Source of the DNA: Cycas panzhihuaensis
Taxonomy: Eukaryota; Cycadophyta
Assembly: GCA_023213395.1 (NCBI GenBank)
Contig: CM041465.1
Coordinates: forward strand, 4,154,001 to 4,218,000
Length of the DNA stretch: 64,000 bases
Reading direction: 5' to 3'
This document shows, piece by piece, positions 55,849 to 64,000 of this stretch. Each line of letters opens with the position of its first letter. Position 1 is the stretch's first letter. Both the position numbers and the translations under genes were made by a program. Below the pieces are notes generated by a model. The model was given only the letters and a program-made list of their open reading frames with translations, made no database searches and was not told the origin of the DNA.

Positions 55849-57121
55849 GAGGTTTGAAGAATTCTTTCATCTGCAGTGACATATTTGTAATTTGATCGAA
55901 GGAGTCGTGGTCATCAAATTTTGATCGAGTACTGTCGATATTTCCATCTCTTCTCTGCTTCTGCCCAATAAAGGTATTTTATTTTTATTTCTATTTCATA
56001 TTTTATTTCAGTCTGCATCTTCCTTTATGCTGATTTATTTACAATCTATTTAGTAGTCATATTGAGTCATCTATTTCATTTCTGATATGATAAATCTAAG
56101 CATACATGATAATACTTCTTGGTATACTTCTTCTCCATCAATTGGATTGGTTTTCTAGCTCTGCCTATTTGCATCAATCTCCTACCTCTATTAGTTAACT
56201 ATGTTTATATCACTCTCTCCAGTCCATCAATATGTCCATTTGTAATTATTATGTCGCTCTCCATACTCTCTGCATGAGATTATGGTTGCACTTCACCTAA
56301 ATCCCTGTATTTTACATTTACAACTGCCATTCTTCCCTAAATAGTTATTTATCTTTGTCCCTATTGCCTGAGTGTGGTGTGTGTCAACCTCAATTGCTTG
56401 TGCATGGTGCAACTTTGTCTTTATCACCTACACTTGATGTATTTCACTATAGTCTATGCATGGTATGTCTATGTGTGTATCTATCTGTATGCATGGTACA
56501 TTTTATTTTTTAGCCTTGCATTAGGGTTTCCATTATCTACAGAATCTCCATCAGTCCACTACCTGTGCCTGGTGCTCAATTCCATCCTGTGCATACTGTA
56601 TTGCTGTCACCTGTGCGTTCCCTATTATGTAATATATTTTTGTCACCTGTGTGTATCCTACTATAATTTCCTTTAATTGATTAGTTTCAACTATTCTAAT
56701 CTTTCACTATCGCCATTCCATTTCCTTGATTAATTATTCCAAATATTTTAATTATTCATTGAGGTAAAGTCCATTTTAGTTCATTCATTTTGATTTATTT
56801 CAAATTGTTTTACTTGACATGGTTTAAGTTCATTGGTAATTGGTTGTCTCAAGTGTCTCCTTTTATATTATTTCATTTGATTGAGAGTTTTGTTTGGTGG
56901 GTGTTATTAATCTCGTATGTGTTTTATTTTTATTTTTTGAAATCATCTAAAATATTGAGTCATTTTTATATTTCAGTATGAGATCTATCTTAGTGATTGA
57001 AATTGTGTCTTGACTTTAGATAAACTTCTCCCTATAATCTATAATATTCTCTTCCTTTCAGTATCCTTCTCTTCAGTAGGTTTTTATTATCCACCTTATT
57101 AGGGCCTAAAAAGTAAGGACA
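55849..57121 (+). other. Copia-C leader
   Basis: About 1.27 kb before gag with no domain. It contains repeated short units related to CTGTGCATGGTG and GTCACCTGTG (about 56360-56660). The open frame 56374-56676 is Cys/Tyr/Leu-rich because of these repeats and I do not accept it as a gene. Confidence 0.55.
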
Positions 57122-58180
57122 ATGGCATCACATCAAATTGGTTAATCTCTACCAAAATTCAATGAATCTAACTATCTTCCCTGGTCAAGACAAATTCAAG
57201 TTATTTTGTAATTAAAGGGTTTGTGGAACATTGTTTCTCAGGGCCTCACTTTACCTCAACCAACTTTGCCTAATACGAAATTGACACCTGACCAAGAGTT
57301 AGAAAAGGAAGAACTTTTAAGGAAGGATATTGATGCACTCTCACTTATATATATGTCCATAAATAGGCAAATATTCCCTCGCATATATGGTGCCTCTACC
57401 TCCCATGAAGCATGGAGTATTTTAAGGAATGGTTATGAAGGGGCTATACCTCAAAGACTTTAGAATCTAAGATTAAACTATAAAAATTTGAGGATGATGC
57501 CTAAATATTCAATTAATGAATTCATCACTAAGATGCAAGATCTTATTAATCAAATGGTATATTTGGGAGAACAAATTTCTGAATAAAGAATGGTCAAAAG
57601 AATATTGAGAAGTGTATGTGAAATTAGTAAATTTGAAAATATTGTGACTACTATTGAAGTAACAAAGGATTTATCTACCTTAAAGGTTGATCAACTGTTG
57701 TCTATATTACTCAATGCTGAAGAGAAAAATAAAAATAAGGCTATTAATGTAGATTTGGATCAAGCCTTAGCCTCAACTTCTAACTTAAGAGAAAGGGTTA
57801 AGCCACCTTTCCCTCAAGAATCAAATTGATCTCAAGAAGTAAATATATAACAAAATGTTAATTTCTCAAGGGGAAGATCAAGAGGATCCAATCAAGGAAG
57901 AGGCTAGAATTCTTCAGGACCAAGTCAAGGAAGAGGATGGAATTCTATAGGACCAAGTCAAGGAAGAGGGTGGAACCCTACAAGATCAAGTTGGAACTCT
58001 CCATCTCCAGGTAGAGGTGCATATTAAGGAAGAGGAAGAGGTTATGGTCCTCAATGCTACCAATGTGGGAAATTTGGACATTTGGCTAGAAACTATTATT
58101 CAACAAACACAATTACAGATACCCAAGATAATTCTTCTAAAGGTGAGAGTTTATTTTATACCAGTTTAATGGAAAATTCC
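57122..58180 (+). pseudogene. Copia-C gag (broken)
   Basis: Start ATG at 57122: MASHQIG then a stop, then PKFNESNYLPWSRQIQVIL and LKGLWNIVSQG, the classical copia gag opening. The UBN2 body has EAWSILRNGYEGAI and VKRILRSVCEISKFENIVTT. A repeated GPSQGRGWNS-type Arg/Gly tract follows (about 57880-57980), then the zinc knuckle CYQCGKFGHLARNY (58055-58096), whose final Cys is Tyr. Stops occur in several places. Confidence 0.92.
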
Positions 58181-58600
58181 TTAACAAATGACGAATAGTT
58201 TATTGACTCTGAATGCTCAACATATATGACTTACAATACTAAATATTTTTCAAAAATTGATAAGGATTAGAAAGGGAAAGTTATATTTGAAGATGACAAT
58301 ACCCAAGAAGTTAAAGGAAGGGGAATTGTCTCCATTAAAATAGATGATAGAGAAAACAAGGATATTCACAATGTTTTGCTTGTTCGAGAATTGAAGAAAA
58401 ATCTATTGTCAGTTGTCTAAATGATGGAACAAAGATACAGATTAGTATTTGATAATGGTGAATACAAGATCTATGATAAGAAAAGAAAATTTTCTTTGGT
58501 TGCTAAAGGAAATTTAATTGAAGATAGATTGTTCAACTTAGCTCTATGTCCTCAAAATGTTGCTTTGAATGCATCAGTTAATAATGATAGTATTCTATGG
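58181..58600 (+). pseudogene. Copia-C protease (broken)
   Basis: The active site reads FIDSECSTYMT, with the Asp at 58205-58207; Glu replaces Gly of the usual DSGCS-HMT. The body has GRGIVSIKI, NVLLVRELKKNLLSV and YRLVFDNGEYKIYDKK, typical of copia protease. Stops lie near 58199, 58270 and 58420. Confidence 0.88.
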
Positions 58601-59560
58601 CATCTTCGTCATGGACATTTACACTCTGGTATCCTTATCAACCTGAGAAAGAAAGAAATGGTTAGTGGCCTCACTTTTATTCAAAGCAACAATGATGTAT
58701 GTGAAGGATATGTTTTTGGAAAACATCATAGAAACAATTTTCTTGAATCCAGTTTTTAATCTCAATCTCCATTGGAATTAGTTCATGTTGATTTATGTGG
58801 ACCCATGAAGAATGTGTCACATGAAAAAGCAAGATATTTCATGATTTTGGTTGATGATTTCACAAGAAAGATTTGGGTTTACTTCCTTAAGGAAAAATCA
58901 GAAACGTTCTTGAAATTTATAGAGTTCAGAGCTATGTCTGAAAGACAAAGTGGATTCAAAATAATACTTCTTTGTTTAGATAATGGGGGAAATTTTATCT
59001 CCAATGACTTTAAGGATTTTTGGAGTACAGTTAGAATAAGGAGATAATTTACAACTCCTTATACTCCCTAACAAAATAGTGCAGTTGAAAGAAAGATAAG
59101 AATCATTACAGAAATGGCAAGATGTATGCTAAAAGGAAAAAGGTTAAATGACTCCTTTTGGCCTGAAGCAATAAATATTACTATATATCTACTAAATAGA
59201 AGTCCAACAAAGGCATTAAAGGATATGACTCCATAGGACAGGTAAAAGGCCTAATGTAAGCAATTTAAAAGTGTTTGGTTGTGTTGCTTATGCCCATATT
59301 CATGATCAGAAAAGAACAAAATTAGAAAGCAAAAGCATTATGTGTATCTTTATAGGCTATTTAGGTGAGCAAAAGGCCTATAGACTTTATGATCCAATTG
59401 CAAAGGTTTTCTTTATGAGAAGAGATGTTATTTTTGATGAACACAGTGAATATAAGAGTGAGGATGACAAAGGTAAGGAAATCTTAATTGAAATTGGGAC
59501 CTCAGAAAGGAAGACAAATACAAATTCGATTGAAGATTCAAGCTCAAATCAACAATAGAG
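58591..59560 (+). pseudogene. Copia-C integrase (catalytic triad readable)
   Basis: Pre-integrase zinc region: LWHLRHGHLHSGILINLRKK, then VCEGYVFGKHHRNNF, where Tyr replaces the second Cys. The core has LVHVDLCGPM (first Asp), LDNGGNFISNDF (second Asp) and NSAVERKIRII (Glu) at D-35-E spacing. Two stops lie between the last two. FWPEAINITIYLLNRSPT follows. A frame change near 59250 leads to VFGCVAYAHIHDQKRTKLES and KVFFMRRDVIFDE. Confidence 0.93.
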
Positions 59561-60690
59561 ACAGGATCCAAAATGGCTTACAAGAAGTCATAATCCTGAA
59601 AATATTCTGGATAGTGACTTTAACAAAAGATTCATGAGATCACAAACGGAAGTAAACTATGCCTTAATGTCTCAAGTGATGCTAAAAGATGAACCTCAAA
59701 TATTTGAAGAAGCTACAAATAGTAATGAATGGACTCAAGCAATGAAAACAGAATTTGATACTATAACTGGAATAAAACATGGGATTTGGTTGAATTACCA
59801 CCAGGTAAGAATGTTATTAGAACCAAATGGATATATAAGACTAAATATAAAGTTGATGGCATAATTAAAAAATATAATGCTACACTAGTTGCAAAGGGTT
59901 ATACTAAAAAAGAAGATATAGATTATGAAGAGAACTTTGCTCCTATTGCTAAGATGACTATAATTAGGAGTATTATATCTCTAGATGCTCATCTTGGTTG
60001 GAAGATTTATTAGATGGATGTTAAGTTAGCCTTTCTCAATGGATATATTGATGAAGAAATCTATGTCTCCCAACCTTAAGGTTTTGAAGTTAAGGGATAT
60101 GAACACTTAGTATGCAAACTTAAAAAGGCTCTATATGGACTAAAACAAGCTCCAAGATCTTAGTATGCTAGAATTAACAAATATCTTTAGGATAAGGATC
60201 TTTGAAAAGGTAATTTAGATTAAAATCTATACATGATAACTACCAAGAATTCTATTTTGATTGTTGCAATATATGTTGATGACTTAATTTACACTGGTAA
60301 CAATGATGAGTTACTTCAAGTATTCAAAAATGATATGAATTCTGAGTTTAAGATGACAGACTTAGGACAATTGCATTATTTTCTTGGAATTAAAGTATGG
60401 CAAGATAACCATGGAATTTACATGTCTCAAAGCAAGTATGCTATGGATATTTTAAGGAAATTAAACATGAGAAATTGTAATTCTTGTGCCACTCTCGAAG
60501 TTGGATTAAAACTTAGTAAGCACGAAGAATCCTTATCAGTTGATTACACTCTATATAATCAACTAATTGGAAATGTCATTTACTTAACGAATACAAGACC
60601 ACATATAACATATAAGGTTAACTTAACCTCAAGATTCATGGCAAATCCTAAGCAAGAGCATTGGAATGCTGCCAAGAGAATTCTCAAATA
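59561..60690 (+). pseudogene. Copia-C reverse transcriptase (broken)
   Basis: EEATNSNEWTQAMKTEFDTI is followed by a frame change near 59765, then VELPPGKNVIRTKWIYKTKY and [48 protein letters not shown] and the intact catalytic YVDDLIYTGN (about 60270) follow. DLGQLHYFLGIKVWQ and NQLIGNVIYLTNTRPHITY close the domain. Stops near 60010, 60078, 60162 and 60189 are at former Gln or Trp codons. Confidence 0.93.
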
Positions 60691-61226
60691 TATCAAAGGA
60701 ATAATTGATCATGGTCTTCTTTATAATTCTTCAAGCAAATGCAACTTGATTGGCTATTCTGATGCAAATTGGGCTAATGATGTAGAAGATTGAAAATCCA
60801 TCACACATTATGTATTCAACATTAGTTCAGCAACCATATCTTAGAATGCAAAGAAGCAACCCATAATATCACTATCTATAGCAGAAGCAAAATATAAGGT
60901 AGTCAAAGCAGCAAGTAGAGAAGCTATATGGATTAGAAGACTACTTGAAGACCTACATCAAATGCAAAGTAATTAAATAGTGATTCACTGTGACAATCAA
61001 AGTGTAATTAAAATATCAAAAAATCTAGGCTTACATGCAAGAATAAAGCATATTGAGATTAAACACCACTACATTTGAGAGCTAGTGCAAGAAGGACAGA
61101 TTGAACTTATACATTGTAGGATAGAAGATCAAATTACTGATATACTTACAAAGGCATTGCCAAGGATCAAGCATTACAAGCTTAAAGAAGGTTTGGGAGA
61201 TTTTCCAAATGTGCCTTATGGGGGAG
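60691..61226 (+). pseudogene. Copia-C RNase H and polypurine tract
   Basis: LLYNSSSKCNLIGYSDANWA holds the first Asp. EAKYKVVKAASREAIWIRRL, VIHCDNQSVIKISKNLGLHA, EIKHHYI and DQITDILTKALP follow, the complete copia RNase H order. It ends at GLGDFPNVPYGGVL. The polypurine tract TGGGGGAG lies at 61219-61226, directly before the 3' LTR. Stops lie near 60792, 60842, 60975 and 61077. Confidence 0.92.
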
Positions 61227-61461
61227 TGTTAGAAAATAGTTTGTAATGCACATTTGTTAGTGATTGGCTTACAATGGTTATGTCCTAGTAATTCATATGC
61301 CATTTGTTAGTGGTCAACTTACAAATAATGTTATACTCATGAGTTTATGAGTATATAAAGTATATTGTACTTTGTATTTTTATTATCCAATTTAATTGAG
61401 GGTATCTCACGATACCGTTTGCGATCCTGGCATTTCATTGTTTGAATTTTTAATTCCTATA
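61227..61461 (+). repeat. Copia-C 3' LTR
   Basis: Begins TGTTAGAAAATAGTTTG and ends TTCCTATA (CA changed to TA), followed by the ATTAT duplication. Scattered differences from the 5' LTR, mostly transitions. Confidence 0.94.
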
Positions 61462-62900
61462 ATTATTACAAGAGTTTGACTTTTAGATGGCCAATAAAAA
61501 TTTGAATAAAGGAATGATCATAGTTGAGATTATGGCAGATTCTCCTCTACCAAATCTTAATAATCAACTTATTAATGATAAGCTCCCTAATGAACACATC
61601 CTCCATATCTAGCTATCCCTTCTAAAGATCCATTGTATATAGAGATCAAGGCTTACTTACATGATCAAACTCTTCCTTCTTCATTTACATTAAAGAAGAG
61701 AAGAGGAATCTAAACTACTACTTGACATTATCTTCTACTTGATAATGTTCTCTATAAATATTCCTTTAAGGGGATAATATTCTCTATAAATGTTCCTTTG
61801 AAGGGGTTCTATTAAGATGTTTTTTCCCTAATGAAGCTCTTATTTCCTTAACAAAATACCATGATGGAATATATAGTGGTCATTTTAGTGGCCAATCCAC
61901 TACTCAGTGTATCCTTTATATGGGATAACATTGGCCTGCTTTGTTTAAAGATGATCATGCTTATGTTTGAAAATATAAGAAATACCAATCCTTTGTTACC
62001 TTAATTCATAAACCCACTTAAGAATTAAAATTTGGTAGTATCTCCTTGGCCCCTTTCTCAATGGGGTTCAGATCTCATTAGACAAATTTATCCTATATCA
62101 TCCAATAACCATAAGTTTATTATTACTATATAGAATATTTTACTAAATCGAGCTAGGCCATTCCATTAGTACTAACTATAGGTAAAATTACTGCTACTTT
62201 CATTTTTAAATATATTGTTCGTAGGTTTGGGGTACCTGCTATTATCATCGCTAATAATAGATCTTCATTTTATAATCCTCACATGAACAAACTATGTGAT
62301 AAATTCTAAATTGCATATAAATTGTCAGCCCAATATCATCTACAAGCAAATGTCCAAGTTGAAGCCTTTAATAAAACGTTGGCTAAGATTTTAGCCAAGA
62401 CTATGGTAAACTCATATTATGATTAGCATGCTCAGTAATTTTTGGTATTATGGGCATATCAAACATTAATTAGAAATTCCACTAGTATGACAACTTTCTC
62501 TTTGGTCTATGGTGTTGAAGTAATCCTTCCTTTAGAAGTTGAAATTCCTTCATTACGTGTCTCATTAGAGGAATTCACTAATGAAGAGTTTCAAAGAGAA
62601 GCATGTCATTTAGAACTAGAGAAAGTCGATGAAACATGTTTATCATCATTACAAAACAACTTGGCTTTTAAAGAAAGAACTCAAGTTGATCACGATAGAT
62701 AGCTTAAACCTAGAAAATTTCATATTAGTGAAAAGGTACTAAAGTTAGAGTATCTCTATGAAAAACAACAAAAAAAATCTCCAAAGTGGATTAGACCTTA
62801 TTTCATTATTGAAGACTTAGAGAATAAGGCTTATCAGATTTCCACACTAAAGGGTTTAGAATTTAAGAAATCTATTAACTCCTAATTTCTAAGGAAATTC
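61462..62900 (+). pseudogene. Tat-4 RNase H end and integrase (broken)
   Basis: The frame resumes with MANKNLNKGMIIVEIMADSP, the end of the gypsy RNase H, matching Tat-2 NRKSKKGKVVVE. The integrase core has IIANNRSSFYNPHMNKLCDK, where Asn takes the place of the second catalytic Asp, and VQVEAFNKTLAKILAKTM with the Glu kept. The clean frame 62442-62702 reads LVYGVEVILPLEVEIPSLRV. The C-terminal end has KPRKFHISEKVLKLEYLYEK and TLKGLEFKKSIN. Stops are frequent in the N-terminal zinc part. Confidence 0.88.
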
Positions 62901-63340
62901 TATGCCTAATGGCATCATATGTCTACAATGAGGATAAACTATGGCTCCAAAAAATAGCATTATCTAATGAACTAAAACTATGAGTAGTTTCCTTCTTTTG
63001 GATTCTCTTATTTTCCTTTCATTCTCATAAAGTAATATTCTACCAACCATGTAAGGCTACTATCCTATTTTGACATAGGCATTGGTTGTTGGAATTTATC
63101 TTTCATTACTATTTTTTCTTTTTCACTTTTGAACCCTAAACTGAGAAGAGAACATTGGCCCCTAGTTTCATCTTTGATAGTTATTTAGATAAAAACATAT
63201 ATTTTGTTAGTTTTAGTTATCTTTCCAGTTATCTGATTTACCTTTTATATTTTCCCATTTATTTTTGGAGTTTTCTTTTGTATCATATTTCACCTATTTT
63301 TCTTTTTATAACCCTTGGTTCTATTAGAGATAGTTAACTT
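62901..63340 (+). other. Tat-4 spacer after integrase
   Basis: Non-coding. GAGAAGAGAACATTGGCCCC (about 63139-63162) matches the Tat-3 spacer near 16490-16520 on the other strand, so this is still Tat-4. The frame 63155-63337 is T-rich and unrecognised. Confidence 0.55.
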
Positions 63341-64000
63341 AGGTTAACTATAACTTAATGCTTCATTAGGGATTAATTAATATGTGTAGGTGTGATGGAA
63401 GGATGTGTCTATTTATGAAAAGATATGATGAGGAGGCATGACCATACATGGTACCATTTTAGGGTATATTTATCTATAACTCCTTGGTATTCCAAATCAT
63501 CAACTCAAGATCAATATGATCTCATCATCTTCTCGTGTTCTATCTCACCTCTAAAACTGTGTATTATTTTATATTTAATATATTAAACATTGTGTTGGTG
63601 GGTTTTCACTCTTAGGAGTTTCCCATGATAAATCTAGTGTTCAAGTCCCCTTATGCATGATCCTGACATGTAGTAGTCTCTACCTCTGGTTGGTTTGATA
63701 CCATACCTACAACCTACATACACACATACTCTCACATGGTATTAGAGCCTAAGGAAGTAAGGAATGATGTTAGAACTCAGATTTGAGATTGAAAATGAGT
63801 GAATTTATCACTAACTAACCAAATTTAGAGATTAGAGATTATAGATCAAGTTGACACTAAGAAAAGTGGTTGTCCAGAGTTTCAAAATGTATTAGGTACC
63901 TAATATACTTATGACACCAACATTGGAAGTTGTATAGTGATGTTGGACTTTAAATAGAAGCCAGAAAACAATATTAGGATCAGATTGGGTATCACAAAAG
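63341..64000 (+). mobile_element. Copia-D: possible start of another LTR element at the right edge
   Basis: TGGTATTAGAGC (63737-63748) is the initiator-Met primer site, directly preceded by ...CTCACA, a typical LTR end. The upstream LTR would end at 63736; its TG start is not certain and lies somewhere in about 63340-63600. A TATA-like TTTTATATTTAATATATTAAA lies near 63567. The sequence after the primer site has no recognised domain before the window ends. No second LTR can be checked. Confidence 0.42.

Larger units (their letters stand above)
55602..61461 (+). mobile_element. Copia-C: full-length Ty1/copia element
   Basis: A 5860-bp element with LTRs of 235 bp, a perfect ATTAT target duplication (55597-55601 and 61462-61466), an initiator-Met-type primer site and a polypurine tract. 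Gag, protease, integrase, reverse transcriptase and RNase H are in copia order. It belongs to a different family from Copia-A and Copia-B. Catalytic residues are largely kept, but stops and two frame changes disable it. It is inserted in the RNase H of Tat-4. Confidence 0.96.
52372..63340 (+). mobile_element. Tat-4: outermost Tat-like Ty3/gypsy element, split by Copia-C
   Basis: Plus-strand element seen from the gag-protease junction on: 52372-55601 and 61462 to about 63340. Its gag and 5' LTR lie left of Tat-3, outside the window. Its sequence at 52372-52620 aligns with the gag-protease junction of Tat-3 (39540-39790 minus), which shows that it continues into coding sequence at the Tat-3 boundary. 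It holds protease, linker, reverse transcriptase, RNase H and integrase, all decayed. The region after integrase matches Tat-3 near 16500. The right end is unclear, as another LTR element appears to begin in 63340-63600. Confidence 0.8.

Noticed and set aside
56374-56676. Cys/Tyr-rich 100-codon frame in the Copia-C leader
   Set aside because: Made of short repeats in an untranslated leader; no start context or domain support.
1-64000. CRISPR arrays, prokaryotic operons, rRNA genes, intact host genes
   Set aside because: No regular spaced repeats, no rRNA-like blocks and no long clean frames; all recognisable protein blocks belong to retroelements or the captured plant mobile domain.

Overview
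The window looks like intergenic DNA from a large, repeat-rich plant genome. I found no intact host gene, rRNA gene or tRNA gene. Almost every base can be assigned to long-terminal-repeat (LTR) retrotransposons that have inserted into one another. The plant assignment rests on the Ty1/copia and Tat-like Ty3/gypsy families, initiator-Met-tRNA primer sites on the copia elements, a plant-mobile-domain gene fragment, and decay dominated by C-to-T changes (many in-frame TAG stops where a relative has CAG or TGG). The species cannot be named from this sequence.

The nesting is four levels deep. The outermost element is Tat-4 (plus strand, 52372-55601 and 61462 to about 63340; its left half lies outside the window). 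Tat-3 (minus strand, 15421-52371 with interruptions) is inserted in it. Tat-3 is itself broken by Copia-A (left edge to 15420, plus), Tat-2 (20815-38787, minus), Copia-B (42127-49616, plus) and a 311-bp TRIM (19790-20100). Copia-A is split by Tat-1 (1865-14204, plus). Tat-4 is also split by Copia-C (55602-61461, plus). A further LTR element probably starts at the right edge, with its primer site at 63737. Target-site duplications are perfect for Tat-1 (GAACC), Copia-B (GTCTT) and Copia-C (ATTAT), and imperfect for Tat-2 and the TRIM.

The four Tat elements share an unusual layout: gag, protease, a long linker, reverse transcriptase/RNase H, integrase, a long non-coding or antisense region, and then a second RNase H as a separate reading frame near the 3' LTR. 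This last feature is seen in Tat-1, Tat-2 and Tat-3. Tat-2 carries all parts and, on the opposite strand between integrase and the extra RNase H, a degenerate plant-mobile-domain gene with a conserved TATA box and splice-site-like motifs. Tat-1 is an internally deleted relative: it keeps gag, protease and the extra RNase H, but lacks reverse transcriptase, RNase H, integrase and the plant-mobile-domain core. It is also the only GC-rich, CpG-rich block in the window. All elements carry stops or frameshifts; Copia-B and Copia-C are the best preserved.

No clearly new host system was found. The parts most worth following up are the antisense plant-mobile-domain gene with its shared promoter region, the pol-deleted derivative Tat-1, the detached extra RNase H, and the TRIM.
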